This document shows, piece after piece, positions 1 through 6,502 of a DNA stretch of 13,228 nucleotides (the stretch's first letter is position 1; every line of letters begins with the position of its first letter). The position numbers and the translations under genes are program-made. The notes under the pieces were generated by a model. The model made no database searches. It was given only the letters and a program-made list of their open reading frames with translations, and was not told the DNA's origin. Origin of the DNA: DATLFQ01 sp035540915 (GTDB lineage: Bacteria; Actinomycetota; Acidimicrobiia; Acidimicrobiales; GCA-2861595); assembly GCA_035540915.1 (NCBI GenBank), contig DATLFQ010000148.1, positions 1-13,228 of the forward strand. Reading direction: 5' to 3'.

Positions 1-47
1 GCCGTCGGCGCACGCCGCCCGGCCCGCAGGTCGCCACGTCCGGCTCC

Positions 48-614
48 TCACCGGTTGGCGGCGACGAAGCGGCGCAGCCCGGCCACGTAGCGGTCGGTGT
101 AGCGGGCCTGGACGAAGCGGGCCAGCGGCGGGACCAACCGCACCATCGGGTCGGCCGGCCGGGAGAAGGCGACGATCTCGAACCGGGTCCGGCCGGCGGC
201 GCGCACGACGTGGAAGGCCTCCTCACCAGCTTCGGGATGGCCGGGCAGGGTGCCGTAGGCGAAGCCGACGCGGTCGGGCTCGTCGGTGGCGGCGACGATG
301 CGGCAGGGGGCGACGACCGTGGCCGGGCCCAGGGGGACCACGACCAGCACCGTGGTGCCCACCTCCAGCGGCGCGCCGGCGGGCCGAACCTGCGCCCCGG
401 CGCCCCGGTGGGCCTGCCAGCCGCGCAGCCCGGCCACCGCGACGGCGAACACCTCCGCCCCGCCGAGGTCCTCGGACCGCCGCACCTCGTGGTAGCCGGC
501 CGGGGCGGGGCCGGCCGTGGCGCCCACTTCCGCGTAGGTCGGCGAGGCGGCGCCCGCTGCGGCCAAGAGCGCCTCCAGCCGGGCGGCCGCCGGTCGCCCG
601 GGAAGGATGGGCAC
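48..614 (-). CDS. DUF1990 family protein
   Basis: A 188-residue protein that I recognise as DUF1990, a domain of unknown biochemical role that is common in actinobacteria. The family signature is clear: an N-terminal PTYAEVGAT segment, a central GWQAHRGAG segment, then GFAYGTLPGHPEAGEEAF followed by AFSRP and a C-terminal region rich in arginine and tyrosine. No signal peptide or membrane segment is visible. The GTG at 614 is chosen because it lies 5 bases after the msrA stop and gives a typical family length; the frame stays open upstream through msrA but without family-like sequence. No strong ribosome binding site is present, so translation may be coupled to msrA. It is probably the last gene of the run that starts with the c-di-GMP protein. 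The family assignment is firm; the function is unknown. Confidence 0.85.
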   Translation of the reverse strand: MPILPGRPAAARLEALLAAAGAASPTYAEVGATAGPAPAGYHEVRRSEDLGGAEVFAVAVAGLRGWQAHRGAGAQVRPAGAPLEVGTTVLVVVPLGPATVVAPCRIVAATDEPDRVGFAYGTLPGHPEAGEEAFHVVRAAGRTRFEIVAFSRPADPMVRLVPPLARFVQARYTDRYVAGLRRFVAANR

Positions 615-619
615 GCGCG

Positions 620-1273
620 CTACTCGGCCCGGGCCGCGCCCACCGGGCAGCTCACCCCGGTGCCGCCGATCCCGCAGTAGCCGCCGGGGTTCTTGGCCAG
701 GTACTGCTGGTGGTAGCCCTCGGCGTAGTAGAAGGCCGGCGCCTCCCGGACCTCGGTGGTGATCTCGCCGTGGCCGGCCGCGCGCAGCACGTCCTGGTAC
801 GCGGCCAGCGACGACCGGGCCGCCGCCAGCTGCGCCGGCGTGTTGGTGTAGATGGCCGAGCGGTACTGAGTGCCCACGTCGTTGCCCTGGCGCATCCCTT
901 GGGTCGGATCGTGGTTCTCCCAGAACACCTTCAGCAGCGCCTCGAAGCTGACCCGGGCCGGGTCGAACACCACGAGCACCACCTCGGTGTGCCCGGTGCG
1001 GGCGCTGCACACCTCTTCGTAGCTGGGGTTGGGGGTGAAGCCCCCGGCGTAGCCGACCGCGGTGGTGAACACACCGTCGAGCTCCCAGAAGACGCGCTCG
1101 GCACCCCAGAAGCACCCCATGGCGAAGACCACCTGCTCCAGCCCGGCCGGGAACGGCGGGCGCAGCGGGGCGCCGTTGACGAAGTGCCGGTCGGGCACGG
1201 GCATCTCGCCCGTCCGGCCGGGCAGCGCCTCCTCCTCGGTGACCATGCGGGTCTTGTGTCGGGCGAACAGCAA
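620..1273 (-). CDS. msrA: Peptide-methionine (S)-S-oxide reductase MsrA
   Basis: Reduces the S epimer of methionine sulfoxide in proteins and free methionine, using thioredoxin, in the cytoplasm. The MsrA signature GCFWGAER carries the catalytic cysteine. It is followed by VGYAGGFTPNPSYEEVCS, GHTEVV, the WENHDPTQGMRQGNDVGTQYRS block and the C-terminal GGYCGIGGTGVSCP with resolving cysteines. The N-terminal ALPGR and MPVPDRHFVNGAPLRPPFP extension matches actinobacterial and enterobacterial long MsrA proteins. The TTG at 1273 (L-L-F-A-R-H-K) is preferred because homologues start with a similar M-(L/F)-F-x-R and because a GGAGG lies at 1285-1289, though 11 bases is a slightly long spacing. A longer form from a TTG at 1312 is open. 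The 73-base gap from the upstream c-di-GMP gene leaves room for its own promoter. Confidence 0.95.
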   Translation of the reverse strand: MLFARHKTRMVTEEEALPGRTGEMPVPDRHFVNGAPLRPPFPAGLEQVVFAMGCFWGAERVFWELDGVFTTAVGYAGGFTPNPSYEEVCSARTGHTEVVLVVFDPARVSFEALLKVFWENHDPTQGMRQGNDVGTQYRSAIYTNTPAQLAAARSSLAAYQDVLRAAGHGEITTEVREAPAFYYAEGYHQQYLAKNPGGYCGIGGTGVSCPVGAARAE

Positions 1274-1346
1274 GCGGACCACTCCCTCCGTCGGCGTCGG
1301 TACCGTCTCCAACCCCCCGGCCCGAGCGTGCGTTCCTGCGGACTCC

Positions 1347-3395
1347 TTACGGGTTGGAGAACGCGGCGGCCAGGTGTCCGGCCATGGCCGACATGTCGAG
1401 CGTCTTGTCGAAGACTCCGTCGACCCCGGCCAGCACCTCGGGGTCGATGGCGCCCAGGTCGGTGGCCGTCAGGACCACGACCCGCGCCGCCGGTGCGGCG
1501 TTGCGCACGTGGGGCAGGGCCTGCGGCCCGCCCATGCCGGGCATGACGAGGTCCAGCACCACGAGGTCGGGTTGGTGGCGGCGGGCCAGCTCGACGGCCT
1601 CCCACCCGTTGGCGGCCTGGCCGACGACCTCGAACCCGCCCTCCATCTCCAGGACCAGCCGCACCATGTCCCGGACGGCGGCCTGGTCGTCGGCCACCAG
1701 CACCCGGGCGTTGCGGTGCCGGGCCGCCGGCACCGGCGCCAGGTCGTCGGTCCAGGCGGCGTCCAGCCAGGCCTCGATCTCCGCCGCCGGAAGGGCGGGG
1801 CTCCAGTGGAAGCCCTGGGCCATGTCGCAGCCCATCTCGCTGAGTGCGAAGTACTGCTCGGCCGTCTCCACGCCCTCGGCCACCGCGGTCAGGCCGAGGC
1901 CCTTGGCCAGGCCGACGACGCCGGCGACGATGGCCTCGTCGGCCGGCGACGACCCGATGCCGGCCACGAACGACCGGTCGATCTTGAGCAGGTCGACGGG
2001 GAACTGGCGCAGATAGAGCAGGGAGGACCATCCCGTGCCGAAGTCGTCCACGGCCAGGGTCAGGCCGAGGTCCTTCAGCTCGCCGAGGACGGCCCGGTTG
2101 CCGGCGGTGTCGTGCATGAGCACCGACTCGGTGATCTCCAGGCACAGCAGCGGCGCGTCGAGCCCGCTCTCGTCCAGGGCGACGCGGACCATCTCGGCGA
2201 GGCCGGGGCTGGCCAGCTGGCGGGCGGACAGGTTGACGGCCAGGGTGAGCGGGGGCCGCTTGGGATGGCGGCGGTTCCACCCGGCCACGTCCCGGCAGGC
2301 CTCGGTCAGCACCAGCGCCCCGATGGGCAGGATCAGCCCGCTGTCCTCGGCCAGGGCGATGAAGTCCGACGGCGGCACCATGCCCCGCTCGGGGTGGGGC
2401 CAGCGCACGAGGGCCTCGACCCCCGCCACCCGGGCCGAGGCCAGGGCCATGACCGGCTGGTAGTACACGACCAGCTCGCCGCGCTCCACCGCCCGGCGGA
2501 GGTCGGTCTTGGTCTCCAGCCGGGTGACGGCCTCCAGGCGCATGTCGTCCCCGAAGACCTCGATCCGGTCGCGCCCGCGGTCCTTGGCCTGGTACATCGC
2601 CGCGTCGGCGTCGCGCACCAGAACCTCGGCACTGTCCTCGGCGCCGTGGGACAGGGCGATGCCGATGCTGGCGCTCAGGGCGATCTCGCGGTCGGCGACG
2701 GCCAGGGGCCGCGCCAGCTCCTTGGCCACCCGCTCGGCCAGGACCACCGCCTCGGTGCCGTCGCCGATGTCCTCGCACAGGATGACGAACTCGTCGCCGC
2801 CGAAGCGGGCCACCGTGTCGCCTGCCCGCAGCACCGAGCACAGCCGGTCGGACACGGCCCGCAGCACCTCGTCGCCGATGGCATGGCCCAGGCTGTCGTT
2901 GACCAGCTTGAAGCGGTCGACGTCGAGGAACAGCACGGCGGTGTCGTTGCCACGGCGGGCGCTGCGTGACAGCGAGTGGCGCAGGCGGTCCAGGAAGAGG
3001 GCCCGGTTGGGCAGTCCCGTGAGGCCGTCGTGGAACGCCTGGTGGACCAGCGCCGCCTCGGCCGACTTGCGGTCGGTGAGGTCCGACGCCATCAGGAGCA
3101 GCCCGGCCGGCGATCCCGGCTCGCGCTCGACGGCGCTGGCGACGACCAGCGCCCACACCTCGGTGCCGTCGGCCCGCCGCAGCGCCAGCTCCTCGCCGTC
3201 GGCGGCGGTCGGCACCCGCTCGAGGAAGTCGAGCGCGGGTCGGCCGACGAGCGCGGTCGGCTCGACGCCGAGCATGGCCGCCATGCGCCGGTTGCTCATC
3301 TCGGTCACGCCGTCGGCGTCGAGGAGCCAGACCCCTTCGCGGGCCGTGTCCAGCACGGCCGCCAGCAGCGGCGCCGTGGCCACGCGTTCGGTCAT
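1347..3395 (-). CDS. PAS-GGDEF-EAL-receiver cyclic-di-GMP turnover protein
   Basis: A 682-residue cytoplasmic protein predicted both to make and to degrade c-di-GMP. Domains in order: PAS-like sensor (about 8-108), GGDEF (about 115-282), EAL (about 290-545) and response-regulator receiver (about 563-680). The diguanylate cyclase motif is intact (RFGGDEF, 197-203), and an inhibitory RxxD site (R190, D193) lies five residues before it. The phosphodiesterase residues also look complete: E327-A-L-x-R, N388, E420, the DDFGTG pair D450/D451, K471 and E507. The receiver has acidic D569/D570, phosphoacceptor D615 in VVLDLVMPG, T643 and K664. There is no membrane segment. ATG 3395 begins right before the PAS domain; it has no ribosome binding site but overlaps the stop of a 14-codon leader frame. 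A receiver at the C-terminus is unusual, and no histidine kinase is nearby. Which activity dominates cannot be read from sequence. Confidence 0.95.
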   Translation of the reverse strand: MTERVATAPLLAAVLDTAREGVWLLDADGVTEMSNRRMAAMLGVEPTALVGRPALDFLERVPTAADGEELALRRADGTEVWALVVASAVEREPGSPAGLLLMASDLTDRKSAEAALVHQAFHDGLTGLPNRALFLDRLRHSLSRSARRGNDTAVLFLDVDRFKLVNDSLGHAIGDEVLRAVSDRLCSVLRAGDTVARFGGDEFVILCEDIGDGTEAVVLAERVAKELARPLAVADREIALSASIGIALSHGAEDSAEVLVRDADAAMYQAKDRGRDRIEVFGDDMRLEAVTRLETKTDLRRAVERGELVVYYQPVMALASARVAGVEALVRWPHPERGMVPPSDFIALAEDSGLILPIGALVLTEACRDVAGWNRRHPKRPPLTLAVNLSARQLASPGLAEMVRVALDESGLDAPLLCLEITESVLMHDTAGNRAVLGELKDLGLTLAVDDFGTGWSSLLYLRQFPVDLLKIDRSFVAGIGSSPADEAIVAGVVGLAKGLGLTAVAEGVETAEQYFALSEMGCDMAQGFHWSPALPAAEIEAWLDAAWTDDLAPVPAARHRNARVLVADDQAAVRDMVRLVLEMEGGFEVVGQAANGWEAVELARRHQPDLVVLDLVMPGMGGPQALPHVRNAAPAARVVVLTATDLGAIDPEVLAGVDGVFDKTLDMSAMAGHLAAAFSNP

Positions 3396-3436
3396 CGGCT
3401 GGCCGGCCAGCCGGCTCCATGGCCCGCTCGGGTCAT
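3392..3436 (-). CDS. Possible 14-codon leader peptide overlapping the c-di-GMP gene start
   Basis: A small frame reading M-T-R-A-G-H-G-A-G-W-P-A-S-R ends in TGA that overlaps the ATG of the following gene as ATGA. Upstream is GAGGAGGT (3447-3454), the strongest ribosome binding site in the region, 11 bases before this ATG. The c-di-GMP gene itself has no such site. Translation of the leader could deliver ribosomes to the downstream start by coupling. The peptide has no recognised function, and a chance open frame is quite possible in this GC-rich sequence. Confidence 0.25.
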   Translation of the reverse strand: MTRAGHGAGWPASR

Positions 3437-3472
3437 TCTCGCCGTCACCTCCTCGGCGCCGTCGACGATGCC

Positions 3473-3478
3473 TACACT
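3473..3478 (+). promoter_or_regulatory. Putative -10 element for the methyltransferase gene
   Basis: TACACT lies 13 bases before ATG 3492, and no Shine-Dalgarno sequence separates them. Transcription from this hexamer would start within a few bases of the start codon. No convincing -35 box is visible. The intergenic region is shared with the divergent c-di-GMP gene. Confidence 0.4.
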
Positions 3479-3491
3479 TGCCGGTTCCGAC

Positions 3492-4082
3492 ATGGGCAAC
3501 CGCTGGCTCGAGACGTCGCAGGCGCGTTCCGCTGACGAGTATGACCGGGCCTGGGAGCTGCGCGCGCAGTCGGGCCAGGACGTCCACGGTGAGGCCGACT
3601 TCGTCGCCGCATTTCGGCCCGGCTCAGTGCTGGACGCAGGTTGCGGGACGGGAAGGGTGGCCGTCGAGCTGGCCCGCCGGGGCGTCGAGGTGGTTGGAGT
3701 CGACGTCGACCCCAAGATGCTGGCCGGGGCCCGGGGAAAGGCACCGGCGCTCGCCTGGGTGCTCGGCGACCTCGCCGAGGTCGAGGTGGCCGGGCCCGAT
3801 GGCGGGCGGCGGCGGTTCGACGTCGTCGTCCTCGCCGGCAACGTGATGATCTTCCTGGCGCCGGGCCAGGAGGAGGCCGTGGTGGCCAACCTGGCCGGCC
3901 ATCTGGGGGACGGTGGCCGGCTGGTCGCCGGGTTCCAGCTGGACGGCCACCTGGGGTTGGACGTCTACGACCGGCTGTGCGACCGGGCCGGCCTGGTACT
4001 CGCCGAACGGTGGTCCACCTGGGACCGCCAGCCCTTCGTCGAGGGCGGGGGCTACGCCGTGTCCGTGCACCGCCGGCCGTAG
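3492..4082 (+). CDS. Class I SAM-dependent methyltransferase
   Basis: A 196-residue soluble methyltransferase with one Rossmann-type domain. Motif I is VLDAGCGTG (46-54). An acidic residue at the end of strand 2 (GVDVDPKML, D71) should bind the ribose of S-adenosylmethionine. The motif-IV region is GNVMIFL (116-122). The N-terminal stretch S-A-D-E-Y-D-R-A-W-E-L-R with VHGEADFV is typical of a group of small actinobacterial methyltransferases whose substrate is not known. ATG 3492 gives the usual N-terminus and follows a -10-like TACACT; the frame is open upstream but resembles nothing. The MerR gene begins 9 bases after its stop, so the two may be linked, although MerR also appears to have its own -10. 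The substrate cannot be inferred from the sequence. Confidence 0.9.
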   Translation: MGNRWLETSQARSADEYDRAWELRAQSGQDVHGEADFVAAFRPGSVLDAGCGTGRVAVELARRGVEVVGVDVDPKMLAGARGKAPALAWVLGDLAEVEVAGPDGGRRRFDVVVLAGNVMIFLAPGQEEAVVANLAGHLGDGGRLVAGFQLDGHLGLDVYDRLCDRAGLVLAERWSTWDRQPFVEGGGYAVSVHRRP

Positions 4083-4085
4083 AAT
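4080..4085 (+). promoter_or_regulatory. Putative -10 element giving a leaderless MerR transcript
   Basis: TAGAAT, close to the TATAAT consensus, overlaps the methyltransferase stop codon and ends 6 bases before GTG 4092. The expected transcription start falls at or next to the GTG, which would make the mRNA leaderless. There is no ribosome binding site, in agreement. No clear -35 is visible at 17-18 bases. Confidence 0.5.
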
Positions 4086-4091
4086 CGCGTC

Positions 4092-4565
4092 GTGGAGATC
4101 GACGGACTGCTGACCGTGGCCGATGTCGGCCGGCGCACCGGGCTGTCCCGCAAGGCCCTGCGCCTCTACGAGGAGCTCGGGCTGGTCGAGCCGGCCGGGC
4201 GCACCGACGCCGGCTACCGCCTGTACGACGACGAGTCGCTGCGCCGCATCGAGTTGGTGAACCGGGCCAAGGTGCTGGGCCTCACGCTCCACGAGGCGGG
4301 CGAGTTCCTGCACGTGGCCGAGGGCTGCTGCGGCGACAACCACCCGGAGCTGGCCACCCTCGTCGAGGCCAAGCTGTCGGAGACGTCCCGGCGCATCGAG
4401 GAGCTGCGGACCCTGCGGGAGACGCTGCAGAGCGTGCTGGACCGCCTGGCCAGCACCCAGGGCCAGCACCGCTGCGAGGAGACGCTCTGCACGTGCAACA
4501 AGCCCCTCACCATCCGGCCCAAGGAAGAGGTGCTCGGGGAGACCGGCGACCCCGCCTGCTGCTGA
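4092..4565 (+). CDS. MerR-family, probably metal-responsive, transcriptional regulator
   Basis: A 157-residue regulator. The N-terminal winged helix-turn-helix is typical of MerR: LTVADVGRRTGLSRKALRLYEELGLV (7-32) followed by GYRLYDDESLRRIELV (41-56). A long dimerisation helix spans about 85-122. Seven cysteines are present, at 79, 80, 128, 133, 135, 156 and 157. Cys79 falls where ZntR and MerR carry their metal-binding cysteine at the start of the dimerisation helix, and CEETLCTC falls in the C-terminal metal loop. This supports a thiol-coordinated metal ligand, but the ion cannot be named. The two C-terminal cysteines are an unusual addition. The GTG start lies directly after a -10-like TAGAAT. 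The copper radical oxidase gene starts 35 bases downstream and is a natural candidate target. MerR family membership is firm; metal sensing is inference. Confidence 0.9.
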   Translation: MEIDGLLTVADVGRRTGLSRKALRLYEELGLVEPAGRTDAGYRLYDDESLRRIELVNRAKVLGLTLHEAGEFLHVAEGCCGDNHPELATLVEAKLSETSRRIEELRTLRETLQSVLDRLASTQGQHRCEETLCTCNKPLTIRPKEEVLGETGDPACC

Positions 4566-4592
4566 CGTATCCCCGGGCGGCCGGGCGACTCT
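4562..4592 (+). promoter_or_regulatory. Possible MerR-type promoter and operator before the copper oxidase gene
   Basis: A CTGACG (4562-4567) and a GACTCT (4587-4592) are separated by 19 bases, the stretched spacing known for MerR-activated promoters. Between them lies an inverted repeat CCCGG-GCGG-CCGGG (4572-4585) centred close to the middle of the spacer. The -10 candidate ends 7 bases before ATG 4600. Neither hexamer is a good consensus match, and CCCGG/CCGGG repeats are common in GC-rich DNA, so this is a hypothesis. Confidence 0.3.
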
Positions 4593-4599
4593 GAGGAGC

Positions 4600-6480
4600 A
4601 TGGCCGACCGCCACATCACCCGGGTCAGCCGCTCTGCGGAGGGCGATGTGATCGCCGTCGCCAACCCGGGCGAGAGCTGGCTCCAGCGCCGGCGGGCATG
4701 GGCGATCGACGACATCGTCTCGGGCCGTCACCGCTATTTCGTGCCGGGCCCCGGGCCAGACGGCCGCACCGTCACGGTGGTCCACGATCCCGACGGGCCC
4801 TACCTCCGCTCCGGCCCCGACGGCCAGTCGTTCAACAACCTCGACTCGCTGGAGCACCTCGACGCCTACCCGTGGGACGTCGCCCACGACAACGCCGAGG
4901 TGCTGGCCGTGCACGCCGCTCTGGTGGCCCACGGCGCCGAGGGCCAGGTGCTCCTCCTCGGTGGGAACGAGCACGACCAGGACCAGGCCCAGGCCGACGC
5001 GCCCGACGTCGCCCACACCCGCGTCTACGACGTCGCCACCAACGCGGTCATCCACGTCGACTCGCCCGAGGCCGACGCCTTCTGCTGCGGCCACGCGTTC
5101 CTGCCCGACGGCCGTCTCCTGATCACCGGCGGCACGGCCGCCTGGCGGGGCGGCCACGTCGACGCCCACGCTGATGCCGAGGAGCACTGGAGCGGGGCCC
5201 GCGACTGCGCGGCCTACAACGGCGACGGCACGTGGTCGGCGGTGGCGCCGCTGCAGTTCCAACCCGGCGGGCCCGAAGGGGTGGGCGGCGGGCGGTGGTA
5301 CCCCAGCCTCGTCACGCTGGGGGACGGGCGCATCCTGGCGATCGGTGGCCACCCGAGCACCACCGACACCCGCCACGGCGCGTGGCTTCCCGAGGTCTAC
5401 GACCCGTCGACCGACGCTTGGACGTACACCCCCGGGCACTGGCTGTACGTCGCCCTGGACGACGTCGACGAGGACACGTTCCCGGACGGCCAGGAGATCA
5501 CGGTCTCGAGCTTCCGGTACTACCCCCGGATCTTCGCCGTTCCAGGTCAGCGGGTGTTCCTCGCCTCACCGACCGACGGGCGGTCCGCCTGGTACGACCC
5601 GGCCAGCGGCCTGCTCGACCCTGCGGCCGCCGAGGTCCCGCCCCACGGAACCGGTTACACCGAGACCAACCACACGGCGGTCCTGCTGCCCCTGCTGCCG
5701 GGCGACGGCTACACGCCGCGGGTGCTGTTCCTGGGGAACCAGGGGGCGCACCACATCGTGCTGGACCGCTCCGACGCCGACACGCCCCCGTCCTGGGTGC
5801 CCACTGCGCCCCGGGACTGGCCGGGCGAACCGCCCCTGCGCCGTCACGGCTGCGCCACGTTGCTGCCCACCGGCGAGGTGTTCTTCTCCGGGGGCATCGA
5901 CGATGCCGGTGACCCGCCCGTGGCCGACGAGGGCGGCGTCCTGGCCGGCGAGCTGTACCGCCCGGGCATCGACTGGGGTACCGGCCGCTACGACCCGGGC
6001 ACCGACGGGTGGACGACGACGGCGCCGGCCCGGGTCGTCCGCAACTACCACTCGGTGGCGCTGCTGCTGCCAAACGGGCGGGTGCTCACGGCCGGGTCCA
6101 ACCATGACGGCGTCCCCGGCGGCGACGATGTCAAGGAGTACCGGATCGAGATCTACAGCCCGGCCTACGCCGACGACCCGGACCGGCCCGAGGTGGTGCA
6201 GTCGCCCGCGTCGGTGGCGTACGGAGAGCACTTCGAGGTGGTCGCCACCTCCACGGCGGTGATCGAAAGGGTGGTGCTGATCCGAGCCGGCTCGGTGACC
6301 CACGCCTGGGACGGCGACCAGCGCTACGTCGCCCTAGAGTTCACCGACCGAAGTGAGGGCGTCTTCGACGCGGTGGCCCCGACCGACGGCTGGGTCGCCC
6401 CACCCGGCCCCTACACCTTGTGGGTGGTCGACGCCGGTGGCCGCCCGTGCCGGCTGGCCCCTTTCGTGCTGCTCGGGTGA
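4600..6480 (+). CDS. Galactose/glyoxal oxidase-type copper radical oxidase (kelch plus DUF1929)
   Basis: A 626-residue protein with a kelch beta-propeller (about 95-510) and a C-terminal galactose-oxidase-like early-set domain (about 517-625, from IYSPAYADDPDRP). The family oxidises a primary alcohol or aldehyde and reduces oxygen to hydrogen peroxide, using copper and a Cys-Tyr radical. All the expected residues appear: Cys162 in FCCG (equivalent to the cross-linked cysteine), Tyr234 in RWYPS, Tyr483-His484 in RNYHSVALLLPNGRV, and His569 in VTHAWDGDQR. The spacings (72, 249, 85) are closer to those of glyoxal oxidase than of galactose oxidase. The kelch glycine motifs LLITGG, ILAIGG and VFFSGG repeat. 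The N-terminus (M-A-D-R-H-I-T-R) shows no signal peptide, which is odd for a family that is usually exported. A GAGGAG at 4593-4598 sits too close to ATG 4600 to be an ideal ribosome binding site. The substrate is unknown; kelch-only loss of activity seems unlikely given the intact ligands. Confidence 0.9.
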   Translation: MADRHITRVSRSAEGDVIAVANPGESWLQRRRAWAIDDIVSGRHRYFVPGPGPDGRTVTVVHDPDGPYLRSGPDGQSFNNLDSLEHLDAYPWDVAHDNAEVLAVHAALVAHGAEGQVLLLGGNEHDQDQAQADAPDVAHTRVYDVATNAVIHVDSPEADAFCCGHAFLPDGRLLITGGTAAWRGGHVDAHADAEEHWSGARDCAAYNGDGTWSAVAPLQFQPGGPEGVGGGRWYPSLVTLGDGRILAIGGHPSTTDTRHGAWLPEVYDPSTDAWTYTPGHWLYVALDDVDEDTFPDGQEITVSSFRYYPRIFAVPGQRVFLASPTDGRSAWYDPASGLLDPAAAEVPPHGTGYTETNHTAVLLPLLPGDGYTPRVLFLGNQGAHHIVLDRSDADTPPSWVPTAPRDWPGEPPLRRHGCATLLPTGEVFFSGGIDDAGDPPVADEGGVLAGELYRPGIDWGTGRYDPGTDGWTTTAPARVVRNYHSVALLLPNGRVLTAGSNHDGVPGGDDVKEYRIEIYSPAYADDPDRPEVVQSPASVAYGEHFEVVATSTAVIERVVLIRAGSVTHAWDGDQRYVALEFTDRSEGVFDAVAPTDGWVAPPGPYTLWVVDAGGRPCRLAPFVLLG

Positions 6481-6502
6481 GGCGGCCCCCCGCCCCGGGC
6501 GC

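Noticed and set aside
1..47. Sequence left of the DUF1990 stop codon
   Set aside because: Only 47 bases are visible and no motif, repeat or coding signal can be supported.
1062..2969. Long plus-strand open frame antisense to the c-di-GMP gene and msrA
   Set aside because: Typical GC-rich shadow of a real gene. The translation is repetitive in H, G, V and Q and no family is visible.
931..3420. Long minus-strand open frame of 829 codons in another frame over the c-di-GMP gene
   Set aside because: Low-complexity arginine-, glycine- and alanine-rich translation with no motif. The overlapping frame has complete PAS, GGDEF, EAL and receiver signatures.
4507..5439. Minus-strand open frame opposite the copper oxidase gene
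   Set aside because: Reads as valine-, glycine- and arginine-rich shadow sequence, while the plus frame has complete oxidase motifs.
6481..6494. Small GGCGG-CCCC-CCGCC hairpin between the oxidase and ABC1 genes
   Set aside because: A 5-base stem in GC-rich DNA with no U-tract is too weak to call a terminator.
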